This document shows positions 26,806 to 40,109 of a stretch of DNA of 64,000 nt, piece by piece (position 1 is the stretch's first letter; every line of letters starts with the position of its first letter). Under the pieces are notes generated by a model, which was given only the letters and a program-made list of their open reading frames with translations, was not told where the DNA came from and ran no database searches. This stretch comes from Gloeopeniophorella convolvens (Eukaryota; Basidiomycota; Agaricomycetes; Russulales). The position numbers and the translations under genes are program-made. The stretch spans positions 558,001 to 622,000 of the forward strand of contig WTXD01000001.1 of the NCBI GenBank assembly GCA_022496205.1, given 5' to 3'.

Positions 26806-29505
26806 ATGAAGACTATCCACGAACGTCTAAACCTGTAAGTTTCCCCTCTTAACCAGCCGTCGCACCTCAGTGACGGTTCCAGCTACATCAACGATGAGGA
26901 TTCGTATATATTTGCACCTGCGGAAACGACTGGCTCAAGACCCTTAGTGGTTCATAGACATTCAGGAGACATCGTGCTTGACTGTAGGCCTCTTCAGCAA
27001 CCTCTCCACACCGAATTATAACCCCAGACACACAGTACCCAACACCGCGATACCTGCTTCAGCCAAACGGTATAAGAAGGCAATCTATGGCATTTTTGGC
27101 CTGGTCTCGTTATCCCAAAGTAAGCTCCTATGAAACTATTCATTCCTCTCCTGACAGGCATGCCTTGCAGCGGAGTACTTGATCGTGATCACCGCCCGGG
27201 AGCTGCGCGGTAACCTTCTTGGAAATCCCATCTACCGCGCCTCCGAATTCGATATCCTGCCGCTTGAACCCGGCGTCTCTGCTTCCAAACCTTCCCATCC
27301 GTAGAGACGCATCTCCTTGCACTGGTCCGGTCCCACTTGAATGGCGGAATGTTCCTGTACAGCTACGAGTTTGATATCACAAGACGCTTGCAGGCCCAGT
27401 ATGTGGCCAAGCAAAGCGACGAGGGACAGCCCATGTGGGAAGTAGTACGTCACTTTTACTCCCGAAAGTCCTGATACCCCTCATCGTTGGACATAGGCGG
27501 ACGACAGATTCTTTTGGAACAAGTGAGCTTGGGTCCTCGGGACCAACGGTTCGCTGACCGCGATTCGTTGCAGGTTCCTCCAGTCAAGATTCATGGATAT
27601 AACAATCTCGGACCCTAAGAATGACGTAGGTTGTCTGAATCCGCGCGAATGTTTGTGCTCACGGGTCTCGCAGCTGAGTTCATTCATCCTCCCCGTAATC
27701 AATGGGTGTATGTACCCGACCCCCGTGACTGCCGCGTGGTGAGCGGCATGCTAACGCATTGCCCAGCCTTCGACACGCGCCCAGCTATGGTCAACGGTCG
27801 CAAGCTGCAGCTGTCCCTAGTCAGCCGGCGTTCCCGCTTTAGGGCTGGGACGCGGTATTTTAGACGGGGGGTTGACCATGATGGCCATGTCGCAAACTTC
27901 AATGAGACGGAACAAATAGTCACCATCGCATCCCAGTCGAACGAGACGGCGACAACGTTGAGTTTCGTCCAGATCAGAGGCAGCGTGCCGGTTTTCTGGG
28001 CTGAGGTCAACACATTACGCTACAAGCCGGACCTTCAAATTATGGACCTGCAGGACTCTGTGAGTACACATGCCATAGGGTATCCGTGTTGCTGAGGCTT
28101 CGCCTTTACAGGTGGATGCGACGCGTCGCCACCTTCAGGAACAAGTCTCACTGTACGGTGATCAGAGCTTGGTCAACTTAGTCGACCAAAAGGGTTATGA
28201 AAAGCCAGTCAAAGAAGCATACGAGCGCTACGTAGCGAAAGTCAGTGTCTGAGCTACTCTGCTGTCTACGCATCTGACTCGTCCACAGGCGAATGTGCCT
28301 CAAGTCAAGTATCAATATTTTGACTTCCACAACGAGTGCAAACACATGCGTTGGGACCGCATCAGCCTCCTGATTGACAGCCTCACTGAAGATTTACTGC
28401 GAGACGGGTACGTAACTCAGCTCTTTCGGGTACCTCTGACTAACCTTCACCTAGATACTTCCACCTCGATTCGGATTATCAAGATCCGCTCAAGTGGCAG
28501 CTGGGTGTCGTCAGGACAAACTGCATGGACAACTTGGACCGCACCAATGTCGCTCAGGCGGCCATCGCCAGGTGGACGCTTGGTCTGCAATTGAAAGCTG
28601 CAGGTGTTCTCGGCGAGAAGGACTTATTGGATCAGCATGAAGAGATCAATGCGGCTCTTAGGGAAAGTAAGAAACCGAATTCGGCCCGCCAGTCTCTTGC
28701 TCATGACTTTCCATGCAGTGTGGTCCGAACATGCTGACCTCATCTCCAAAGCATACGCCGGAACGGGCGCGTTGAAGACTGACTTCACGCGCACCGGAAA
28801 ACGTACGCGTCAAGGTGCATTTGAGGACTTCAAGAGGTCGGCGCTCCGATACCTCAAGAACAATCACTTTGATGGTGCTCGCCAGGTAAGGCTATCCTTC
28901 CGGCGCGATCACGGTGAATCCTTATTCACAACCTCAGGATGCGTACGACCTCATGACTGGCTCCTGGATCCCACGGAAGGGCCCATCGTCCGCACTATTC
29001 TTGATTACTGATCCTCGACCACTCGTTCTCCGTGCTGTACGTGCCTCCTAATCCATGATCATCGGCGACATATGTTGAACGCTCTCTCTAGGTCCCTTAC
29101 ATCTTGAGCTTCTCTCTCTTCATGATTTTGGCAGGGCTCACTCTGCCCCGCTCATCTGGTGTGTCTGCATTCGCCGATCTTGAGATCTTCTGGTTGCTGA
29201 CATCGTCTCAAGATTACTCTCTACTTTACTACTTTGCTCTTTGGTTCACGCTTGCCGTTCTCTCTGCCGTTTTTGTCTACTTCCACGGCATCGACTACGT
29301 CGCATGGCCTCGCCTTCTCCCTGTCACAGATATCATTCATTATGATGGCCCAGGGTTCCGCTCTGGCCACCATGGGACAGGGTTTGGGTTGAACTTTGGT
29401 AAGCTGAAATCAGAGGCAAATGCGCAGTGGATGGCCCGAGGTGCGCGTCGCTCTGACAAGCAGATGGAAGAGATTGAGCTTGGGGCCAAGAGACATGTTG
29501 ATTAA
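26806..29505 (+). CDS. SAC1: Phosphoinositide phosphatase SAC1
   Basis: SAC1 is an ER/Golgi membrane phosphatase that dephosphorylates mainly PI4P. The N-terminal Sac domain begins MKTIHERLNL and contains KKAIYGIFGLVSLSQ, EYLIVITARE and FFWNKFLQSRFMDITI. The active-site motif is RTNCMDNLDRTNV (near 28513), with the C-x5-R-T signature. Downstream are FHNECKHMRWDRISLLIDSL before the site, and RYLKNNHFDGARQDAYDLMT after it. The C terminus has two membrane segments, ILSFSLFMILAGLTLP and YYFALWFTLAVLSAVFVYFH, then HGIDYVAWPRLLP, as in ER-anchored Sac1. More than ten introns were followed. The intron between the two membrane segments (54 nt) is in frame without a stop. The cytosolic end is ...EEIELGAKRHVD. 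Confidence 0.95.
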
Positions 29506-29728
29506 ACGTGTTGTTGGTACTCGGGAGCATAACCTACTTATGCGATTTGCGCGCCATTTATTTACGGGGCTTGTGTTACGTGTTCATATCTATTATCCCT
29601 AGACACTGCACCAGACAGCCGGTTCAGATTCCGACAAAGCTCGCGTTTTGCCGCACACTTCCGAGCGACGCAGCAACCCAACTATCAGGGTGTCTTTTTC
29701 ACACCACCGTCCACTGTCCCATCTTATC

Positions 29729-30776
29729 ATGTCTAAAAAGCGCAGCTCGCCGGGTGCGGATACGGCAAAAATCGGAGACCCGTTCTCGGCAGTCGACATT
29801 GGCGAGGCTGAGGAGAGCATCCTCACTGAGTACCAGAAAAAAATACAGCGCGTTGAGCTCATTCTCGGTAGGTCCACACGTTTTTACGTTTTCTTGGCCG
29901 TTCAAGCGCGTTTTCTTGAGTCATTAATGTGACTATCTGCAGAACGTCGCGCGCAGGAGCAGCTGACCCCTGTATATCAACAGCGCCGCGAGGCGCTCAA
30001 GAGCATTCCCAAGTTCTGGCCTGTGGCACTCCTGAAGCACACGCTGTTTGCGGTCCAGGCCCAACATGAGTCGGATCGGCTCGCGCTAAGCTATCTTGAA
30101 GATGTTTGGGTTGTCCGTGACGTCCGCGAGCCCAAGGTGTTCACGCTGGAGTTTGTATGCCCTTTCGTTCCTTTGAAGGCAACTGGATGTTGAACTAGCG
30201 CCCAGTACTACAAAGAAAACCCGTACTTCCACGACTCGGTGCTGAAGAAAGAATACAAGTTTGAGCCCTCAAATGCAGCCGCCGATGAGCAGCCGGACGC
30301 GGACGGTATCACCCCCTCAATGCTCGAGTTTTCGTGGGAGCGTGATGTGGCGTCTCAGGTGGGTGCTTCTTGGATAGTTGCACCGATGTTATCTCTTACG
30401 CGTGATTCAGGCCACCAAGATTAACTGGAAGGACGAGTCGAAGAACTTAACAAAGCTCTACCCCATCCATCTCGACGAAGACGATGGCGAGTCGCTGGGT
30501 GATATGGGCAGCTTCTTCAACTTTTTCGAGGTTGCGAGGGACTACAATGACGTGAGCTTACCGGTATTCATGCTTGGTGTTCTGACCGGCTAACTCCCTG
30601 AATAGCTTGGCGTTGTGATTGCGAACGAGGTGTTCCCAGACGCGATCGAGTACTTCCGCGGCGACGTGGGAGACGAGCTCGACTCTGACGAGGAGGATGA
30701 GGATAGCGACGAGGGAGAGGAGGACGAGGAGATCGACCTGGAGAAGCCTCGCACGAAGAAGGCGAAGCAGGCGTGA
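29729..30776 (+). CDS. SET/Vps75-type NAP-family histone chaperone
   Basis: NAP-fold proteins bind histones H3-H4 or H2A-H2B; this one resembles SET/TAF-I and Vps75 rather than Nap1. The start MSKKRSSPGADTAKIGDPF precedes the dimerisation helix EEKILTEYQ-like sequence (EESILTEYQKKIQRVELI). Next are IPKFWPVALLKHTLFAVQAQ and YLEDVWVVRDVREPKVFTLE. The earmuff region continues YYKENPYFHDSVLKKEYKF, INWKDESKNLT and SFFNFFEVARDYND. A conserved terminal helix, VVIANEVFPDAIEYFRGDV, is followed by a long Asp/Glu-rich tail and a basic end EKPRTKKAKQA that could act as a nuclear signal. Five introns are seen. It lies head-to-tail between SAC1 and the chitin deacetylase. Confidence 0.9.
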
Positions 30777-31109
30777 TGTGTTTCTGCTACGATTTACGAA
30801 TTGTTCTGATTACATTATTTGATTGTCTGTTTTACGAGCTCATGGAGGCGGCCATACGTCGGCCAAGGGAGGCGGCCAAGCGTGACAACCACCGGCCGCG
30901 GGGTGAGACGCCCGGCCGAATTAAGAGACCGCCCTGCCCAATCGAGCAATATCCGGCCGGAGCGGGAGGGGATGCGCGGGCGCTAACGGGGCCCGCGCGG
31001 AGTATTTTTTGCGCGGCTTGTTTACTCTTTTCCTGAGTCTTGTCCTCTTCTCTCACTCCCCTCTTCTCAACGCCATTCTTTTCACTCACTTCCCTTCCTT
31101 TAGCTCGCC
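30777..31109. promoter_or_regulatory. Chitin deacetylase promoter region with CGGCC cluster and CT tract
   Basis: This 333-bp gap carries six CGGCC pentamers between 30849 and 30958, an 8-bp inverted repeat at 30974-30998, and a pyrimidine-rich tract at 31021-31109 running to the start codon. CT-rich leaders are common upstream of strongly expressed fungal genes. Factor identity is unknown. Confidence 0.55.
30974..30998. repeat. 8-bp GC inverted repeat with 9-nt loop
   Basis: GCGCGGGC and GCCCGCGC flank GCTAACGGG and could form a GC-only stem. A run of six T lies at 31005-31010, giving a terminator-like look. It more likely belongs to the SET-gene 3' region or the next promoter; bacterial-type terminators are not expected here. 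Confidence 0.6.
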
Positions 31110-32764
31110 ATGAAGCTCAACACCGCTCAGCTCCTCTCCGTCGCATCCCTCCCCGCCATCGCTCTCGCGCATGGCCCTAACGGTGCCCTCCACCACCGCC
31201 AGGTCCTTGCTGCCTCCTCGCCTCCCGCTTCCTCCTCTGCCACTCACACCGGTTCTTCGAGCGCACCCGCTGGCAATCCCACTTCTGTCTCCACCTCGCT
31301 TCTGCCTACTCCCACTGGTCCCACTCCGTCGTTCACTCTGTTGTCGACAAACCCGACTGCTGTCCCTCTGTCTTCTATCGTCGTCAACGCTCCGTCCGCC
31401 CCTACGAGTGCCCTGCCCACCCCTTTCCCTCCTGGTTCGAAGCCCAGTGGCATCCCCAATGCTCCTGGCCTCCCTGATAGTAAGGCTGGCAAAGTATATC
31501 CACTGGAGTACTGCTCGTCTGACCACTTCTTTTCTAGTCTCCAGCTTGAACCCTGCCAACTATCCTGCTCTTGACAAGCCTCCGCCCACTGATTCCCCCG
31601 AGGTGCAAGCGTGGATCCAGGAAGTCCAGAATTCGGGTGTCCAGATCCCCGGCTTTGCCCCAACTGTTGCCGGTGGGTGTCCTGCGAACCCCGCGGCTGT
31701 GGCAGATACTAGCCGCTGCTGGTGGACGTGCGGTGGCTGCACGGGCCCGCAGGATATCACGACGTGCCCCAGCAAGTTCACTTGGGGTGTCACCTACGAT
31801 GACGGCCCTGCTCCGTACACTCCGGATCTTCTCAGCTACCTGGACCAGGTCGACATCAAAGCGACCTTCTTCACCGTTGGTTCTCGCGACATCTCCTACC
31901 CGGGTCTCCTCCAGGAGGAGTACCTCAAGGGTCACCAGGTCGCCGTTCACACCTGGAGCCATCCCGCTCTCACCACCCTGACGAACGAGGAAATCATTGC
32001 TGAGCTTGGCTGGAGCCGCAAGGTCATTAAGGATATCCTTGGTGTCACACCCTCCATGATGCGGCCTCCGTACGGTGACATTGAGTGCGTATCACCTCGT
32101 CTCTGTCAGCGCCCCACTGGAGCTGATCCCTGGGTCTAGCAATCGTGTTCGTGCCATCTGCAAGGCTATGAATCTGGTCCCCGTGATGTGGACTCGCATC
32201 TCGCCCGTTGCGACCTTCGATACTGATGGTCAGTGTATACAATCTGGTCGAGCCCACCTCCTGCTGATCGTTTGTAGACTTCGATATCCATGGTGGTCTC
32301 ACCAATGTTCAGCAGGTGCTCGCCAACTGGGAGAACATTCTTGGCAATGTCTCGACCATCAACACTGGTTTCATTGTTCTGGAGCACGATTTGTTCCAGC
32401 AGACAGTCGAGGTCGCCACTGGCTACATCCTCCCTGATGCGCTCGCGCACCAGCCCAAGTTCACCATTGAGCCAGTCGTCAACTGCTTGGGCCTCTCCGA
32501 CGGCGATGCTTACCTCGAGACTAACGACAACAAGACCAACCCCCTCCCACTTTCTGGTACGTGCCACGCACGTGCACAATGGTCGGTTCTAAAGTTCGTT
32601 CAGCTACCTCCGCCCCTACCGGCACCGCAGGAGCGCCTGGCTCGACACAGTCGGGCTCGGGCAACTCCGGAAGTTCGAAGAGCAATGGTGCCATTGGCGT
32701 AGTTGCGAATGCTGGCGCTCTCGTTGCCGCTGCCATGTTCGGCATCGCCACCGCCTTCTTCTAG
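31110..32764 (+). CDS. Chitin deacetylase, secreted and GPI-anchored (CE4 family)
   Basis: This enzyme removes acetyl groups from chitin to make chitosan at the cell wall. Five exons are joined at four short introns. It starts with a signal peptide (MKLNTAQLLSVASLPAIALA) and a Ser/Thr/Pro-rich stretch. A mature region SLNPANYPALDKPPPTDSPE and a Cys-rich segment (CWWTCGGC, TTCPS) follow. The NodB/CE4 domain has motif 1 TYDDGPAPYT (metal Asp), motif 2 HTWSHPALT (H-x3-H), motif 3 MMRPPYGDIDNRVRA, and the late motif TGFIVLEHDLF. The C terminus is Ser/Gly-rich, then a hydrophobic tail GVVANAGALVAAAMFGIATA that ends the protein, typical of a GPI signal. Catalytic residues appear intact. The CT-rich leader suggests strong expression. 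Confidence 0.94.
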
Positions 32765-33690
32765 GCCACTGGAGCAGGGAATTCTCGATTCACTAATGTC
32801 ATGACACTCACACAAGGATACCACGGGCGTGTCTCGTTTTGCACACCTAGCTTACTTGAATTTTATCTACTGATTTCTGCTCGCTGCGCGTTGGACGCTT
32901 GGCAGCGGTAGCCAAGGCTGCCGCGCCGTGCACGCTGCTGGCTAGGCGTGTGCAACCGCTGAGCGCGTCGCTTTCATGTCATCACGTCTGCTTTAGATTA
33001 GTGCCCGGTTCGTAAGTCTGCCGTTAAATACAGAATACGTGCAGTGATTACGAACGTGGGGCATCGTTGCTCGACGCCGCCAGGGACTATCACTCTAACC
33101 CACGCGGAATGCTGGGAGGTGGATGTATGCATGATCGCGGATTGTGGCCGTTGCGACTTCTTTGCGGGAAACCCAGTTCGTGCCAGCGAATGGGTGAGGA
33201 TAATCCGGCGCTGCGCTCGCGAGACCATGGCCAGGTACCACACTGGTGATTTTTTTGTTCGGCAACTCAGGACATCGGATCAATGCCAATAGTGATGTAT
33301 CCTTCTTCATAAGCGCCTTACAACGTGTGTCGTCATCGATCATCCGGCCGGCCGAATGCAAAGCACACGCAGTAAAGAGGTGGGAGTACTTAGTGGGATG
33401 CATTACAATAGTTAACTAACGTTAAACATGCTATATCCTACATGTTACAGTGTATATACACTCGTCGTTGTATGATGTGCGCACATGGCGGAGTACAGTG
33501 TGAGGGCGTTGCACTTAAGCAGAATCCGAATTTCCAAATCGCCAAGAGGCATCAAACCGGTGTCTGAAAGCGTGGACGAAGCGTGCAGCTGCGTGCAGGG
33601 GCGATACGTAGCGCCGCGGCACGCGATAAGCATGGCAGCCACGCGTGCCGCGTCGGGCCGCGTCCGCCCCTGCGCGGCTGCCGCGCGTGC
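32765..33690. other. Convergent 3' intergenic region, no gene seen
   Basis: This 926-bp stretch between two convergent genes holds 3' untranslated regions. Short open frames on both strands show no conserved motif. A GGCCGGCC palindrome is present near 33347. I see nothing else that I can support. Confidence 0.5.
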
Positions 33691-35703
33691 TTAGGGCACG
33701 CCGTCTCCGCCCGCCTTGCCGCGCCCGAGCACGGCGCTGACGAGCGTGGTTCGCGTCCGCACGCTCTCCGCGGTGTGGGCCGTCGAGCTTCGGAGGCGCC
33801 GCCACAGGCTCGGGCTGGGCGGCGACGATCCGGTCGCAGGCTTGTTAGCGGACGAACAAACAGACACGGCGACAGGCGAAGTTGCCGGCGCCGAGGCTGG
33901 TGCCTTGGACGGCAGAGTTGGCACGTTAGCGCGCGGGGAGAGCGTGTCCGTAGGCGGTGGCGAGTCGGATTCGGACGCGGTCGACGCGGCGTCTCCACCC
34001 GGCGCGGCGTCAGACTCCTCTGTCTCGGGGCTACCGCTTTCTGTGTCACTGGGATCTGTCTGCGAGTCTGCGCCGTGCCCGCTCCACGCTTTGTGCTTCT
34101 CGGAGTGCTCGTGTGGATCCTCGTGGTTGCCTGCGCGTATTTCCCATGGGGGACGGAACGCGGACGTCGTCGGTGAAGACGCATGTACGGTCGCTGGGAA
34201 ATCCCACGAGTCGACGGTGCCATGTAGGTGGATCGTAGCTTGCTTCTGGCGCTCAAGACGCTGTGCCAATGGGGGGAGGTCACCTGTCAGAAGCATTCAG
34301 GGGGACCGCGGCGATAAAGGCGTGGCTAATACTCACGAAGAATGGCCCCAACGAGGTACGAGGGCTTCTTGGCGTTCTTGAAAAAGGATGTTTGGAGTAG
34401 CTGGGCGGCTGTTGGTCTGCATAAGGGTGGTCAAGAGAAGCTGCGGAGTAGAGAACAAGACTACGAACCGGCGTGACGGTTCCTTCACGAGGCAACTTTC
34501 CACGATTTCTTTGAACGCACGTGAATACTTGTGCACGCCGCCTTCGCGATCGAGGGTTGGTGGTGCCGCTTGCACGCTGCGAATGCATAGAGATCAGATC
34601 AGATCGAGACCGATCAACGGATCGAAAACGCCAATCAAAGTCGAAACCAGCCCTGGTTCGCAGGACACGCCCGCAAGCCTCGCGATGCGGGGGAACAAGG
34701 TTAGTGCAACGTGGTAGGGCAACTCACGTTTGCAGGAGAACGGTGCGCGAGGACTCGCGTGACCGGGGTGCGCGGCCTTGAGCCAATTCCAGAGCTGTGA
34801 TACCGAAGGACCAGATATCGGCACTAGAGTCGTACTGCATACCGGAAATGAGTTCCGGTGCCATCCAGCATGGCTGCGTGGTCGAGATGAGATGAAGAAT
34901 GGCATGGTGGGGAAAACAACAGACCGTGCCGACAAAAGAACGTCGCTTGCCAACTCTGGACCGACGTGCTGTTGTTTTCACATCGGTATCGAAAACGACG
35001 GTGCGTAATAGCCTGCTGCTCTCGTCGGCGTGATTATGGTCCTCGTCATGTAACGGTGCAGCGACGCCAAGGTCACCGAGGAGAACGGTGCCGTCATTGT
35101 CAATCAGGAGGTTGGCTGCTTTAATGTCCCGGTGAATGAAACCATTAATGTGCAGATAGCTGATAGAAAGGGGGTTAGATATAGAGAAGCCTGGAAAGGT
35201 GGAATAAGAAGCTTACTTGAGGCCTTCGAGGGCTTGCTTGAGGATGCAACGGACGACCTCTTCTTCCATGCCGCCAGGCCAGCCATATCTCATGACATCG
35301 GCCGCACTACCCGCGATCATGAGGCGGAGGGCGATATGCAGCTTGTGGCCGTCCATCCAGCTGCCACGGACACGGAGGACGTTCGGATGCTTTGATAAGG
35401 ACATGAGCTGAGTTTCCCTTTGCAGGAGACGAAGGGAGCCCTGGGGGAGTCTGTCGAGGTCGAGAACCTTGAGAGCACATTCTATCTCTTGGGAGCCTTT
35501 CGGGTGGTATATTGCGTGGTAAACGATAGAAGAGGACCCAAAACCAATGGGGAGACCGAGCGTGTAATCCTCGGCGTGGTCGCTGGGATGACATCAGGCA
35601 GAGGCCCGAGTGGGACGTCATCCCGCACTAACCTGTAGAGCTGCCACTCGTCCTTGACAGCACCGATAAAATTCTTGTGTGGCGTGAGGGGTTCCGAAGA
35701 CAT
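33691..35703 (-). CDS. Ste20-group FRAY/OSR1-like protein kinase
   Basis: The start MSSEPLTPHKNFIGAVKDEW precedes a kinase N-lobe with a loop near GFGSSSIVYHAIY and lysine in CALKVLDLDRLP. The C-lobe has YLHINGFIHRDIKAANLLID (HRD present), DLGVAAPL in place of DFG, SFVGTPCWMAPELI and DIWSFGITALELAQG, typical of the Ste20 FRAY/OSR1-SPAK group. The activation segment from DLG to APE is about 57 residues, well over the usual 25-35. It contains acidic HDEDHNHADESS and basic KTTARRSRVGKRR stretches, read without an obvious intron. The C-terminal 190 residues are Ser/Pro-rich and I do not recognise a conserved CCT (RFx[V/I]-binding) domain. Animal relatives regulate ion cotransporters; the fungal role is unclear. 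It is divergent from the SRPK gene. Confidence 0.88.
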
Positions 35704-37848
<2,145 letters not shown>

Positions 37849-38311
37849 GTGGGTTGGCCGCTAGGACCTTCACAGTGCCGTTACCATCTATCATATCGTC
37901 TTTGCATTCGCTCATTCTAGCGAGAGCGTCAGGTTTCATCTCGCTTTCTCGTCGCAGCGTAGAGTCTCATACGCTAATTGGTTCCTCATCTGGGTCTTCC
38001 ACACTGTCCGTTCCGTCCCATCCCACAATTACTCTATCCCTTCACCCGCCATTAGTGGCTATGAATACCCTCGTCACGCTTATCATGTAGCAAAATGCTC
38101 TGTTCTCCACATCGGATCTACGCGCTCCTACTTCTGTCACGTATGGTATTGCCTCACAACCTGTACTTATGCGAACATCCTTTAATTATTGTTGCTTCGA
38201 ATCGGCGTCACCCGCTGTCTGCTGCACTCAAGGATGGGGGGAGAATTCTATGATTCAGAGTACTAAGTACGCAATATTACTCGGTAAGGTCCTGTAAAAC
38301 GCCGACAGCAT
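37849..38311. other. Convergent 3' region between SRPK and RIP1
   Basis: This 463-bp region is AT-richer than the flanking coding DNA and most likely holds two 3' untranslated regions. A CTAG acceptor-like site near 37918 could serve an extra SRPK exon. I see no gene. Confidence 0.45.
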
Positions 38312-39397
38312 TTAACCAATGACGAGCTTGCCCTCCGCGTCATTGAAATCATGTGCGGGGACATCGAGGTTGAGCTAGTAACACACGTGTATCAGCAGCG
38401 CACTGAGGGGTTTCGCTCTACTTGACATACCGGAGCAGGACCCTTGCGAATACGACCGGCTGAGACGAGCAGATAGGTTAGTCTGAAACTCCGACGAGAT
38501 CATGGAGACTCACAAATATCATAGTGAGAACCGTGGCATGGGCAGAACCTAGGAGAATCGCTAATGAGCGCCTGTCGCTGGTCAACTGGGTTCTGAACGA
38601 CTCACCATCCTCCATAGTCACCAGCCTCGCCAATGGGCACACATCCGAGGTGAGTGCACACGCCGAGCATGACGAGCCACTCGGGCTTCTTGACACGGTC
38701 CTCGTCGGACTGCGGGTCGCGCAGACTCTTCCAGTCGGTCGCGCGCGCCTCGTCGATCTCCGCCTGGGTGCGGTGGCGGATGAAGACGGGCTTGCCGCGC
38801 CACTTGATGATGACGTTCTTGCCCTCGGGGATGCTCCCGAGCTCAACCTCGACCTTCGCGAGCGCGAGCACGTCCGCGGACGCGGACATCGTCCCGAGGA
38901 ACTCGGCCACGGTCGACTTGGCGACGGACGCGGAGAGCACGCCCATAGAGCCGATCATGAAGTACGAGAGCGCGCGATTCGACGACGCGGACGACGCCTG
39001 GTACGTGCTGAGGTCGGGCACCTCGGGCGCGTCGCGGCGTGGCGCGGAGATGTGCATGGTGCGCTGCTGGTAGACGCCCGTCGTCGGTGCTGGTGCGTTG
39101 TTATCGGCGCGCGCAATTTTTTTCGGGCTCGTCAGCCAGCGCACACAGGGCGGACACAGGGCAGGGGCGCGTACCAGTCGAAAAGGATTTGTTGACGAGG
39201 CCGCTCGACGAGAGCTGGAAGCCGCCAGCCCACTTGGCGGGCGCGTCGGAGCGGCCAGCAGGGGCGTGGTGGCCGTGGCCTGCGTCGAGGGCTCGCGCGG
39301 CGAGGTTGACGGAGGGTGCGCTGGGCACGCCCGTGGCGAGGGTGCGCACGGTGGGGGGGAGAGTAGCGTACTTTTTTGCGGCGTGGAGGGCGGCCAT
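38312..39397 (-). CDS. RIP1: Ubiquinol-cytochrome c reductase Rieske iron-sulfur subunit
   Basis: RIP1 carries the 2Fe-2S cluster of respiratory complex III in the mitochondrial inner membrane. The N terminus MAALHAAKKYATLPPTVRTL is a basic, acid-poor presequence. After an intron comes PDLSTYQASSASSNRALSYF and the membrane helix YFMIGSMGVLSASVAKSTV. The soluble domain has VIIKWRGKPVFIRHRTQAEI and KKPEWLVMLGVCTHLGCVPI. Cluster ligands are in CTHLGC and, across an intron, CPCHGSHYD. It ends GPAPLNLDVPAHDFNDAEGK then LVIG, as expected. Four introns were resolved; the second-last codons near the stop at 38312 are in phase. The start lies 120 bp from the start of the divergent deaminase gene. Confidence 0.95.
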
Positions 39398-39517
39398 GGA
39401 GAGGGTCGGAGTAGCCGCTGCTCGCTGGACGAGAGTGGGTTCAAGTGAGGTCAGGTCACGCAAGTCACACTGCCCCTACGCTCTTTGCCCTCCGGTTACT
39501 CCCGGTCATCCTATCCC
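39398..39517. promoter_or_regulatory. 120-bp shared promoter, RIP1 / deaminase
   Basis: This is the shortest divergent gap in the window, 120 bp between initiation codons. It contains TGGGTTCAAG and GGTCAGGTCACG but no TATA box. Both transcripts must start from within it or inside each other's leader. Confidence 0.5.
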
Positions 39518-40109
39518 ATGTCAGATATCGGTCCGTCCTCGTCTCTCCTTGCTCGCTGTCCGTCTTCGCCTCGCAACTCATGCTCGCTCGTCAGACGACG
39601 CCAAACACATCCAATACCTCCGCGCAGCGCTCGCGGAGGCAGGGAAATGCGTGCCTACCCCAACAGCCTTCTGCGTCGGCTGTCTCCTAGTCGCCCGCTA
39701 TCCCCCGGACTCAGACGCGCCGGTGGTCCTCGCCACAGGCTACTCGCGTGAACTGCCCGGTAACACGCATGCAGAGGCCAACGCGCTCGCAAAGGCACGG
39801 GATCTACCGCCCGAGGACCTCTCTGCCTTGTTCCCCAACACCGAACAACCCCCCAGCATCAATGACGTATTGGCGCACACGGATGTTTATACCACCCTCG
39901 AGCCCTGCTCCGTGCGCACCTCCGGCCTCGCGCCTTGCGCAGATGCACTTGTCGCGGCCAAGGTTCCTCGCTGCTTTATCGGCGTCGGAGAGCCAACCGA
40001 TTTTGTGCAGTGCGAGGGCGCGCAGAAGCTTGAGGATGCCGGATGTCAAATTATATGGCCAAGGGGACTCGAGGAAGAGTGCTTGGCAGCCGCGAGGAGG
40101 GGCCATTGA
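39518..40109 (+). CDS. Small CDA-fold deaminase, RIB2 C-terminal (DRAP deaminase) type
   Basis: The protein is 175 residues from a 13-nt coding exon (39518-39530, MSDI plus one base) and a second exon (39595-40109). Zinc-site motifs are NTHAEANAL (His, proton-shuttle Glu) and TTLEPCSVRTSGLAPC (two Cys ligands). AFCVGCLL, YSRELPGNTHAEANAL and the P-C-S-x-R-x-S-G pattern resemble the deaminase domain at the C terminus of yeast Rib2, which acts in riboflavin synthesis. The pseudouridine-synthase half of yeast Rib2 is absent. A role in riboflavin synthesis is therefore likely but not proven; another pyrimidine deaminase is possible. Upstream in-frame translation is rejected since it overlaps RIP1. 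It converges on COX19. Confidence 0.82.

Noticed and set aside
30974..31010. Rho-independent terminator
   Set aside because: Stem plus T-run looks terminator-like, but the DNA is nuclear fungal, so it was listed only as an inverted repeat.
33552..34381. Long overlapping frames on both strands at the end of the FRAY-like kinase
   Set aside because: GC-rich coding DNA opens several frames; only the frame continuing the kinase (33691-34296) links to an upstream kinase exon.
39039..39594. N-terminal extension of the deaminase into RIP1
   Set aside because: This part is antisense to RIP1 and lacks deaminase similarity; the 13-nt exon gives a cleaner start.
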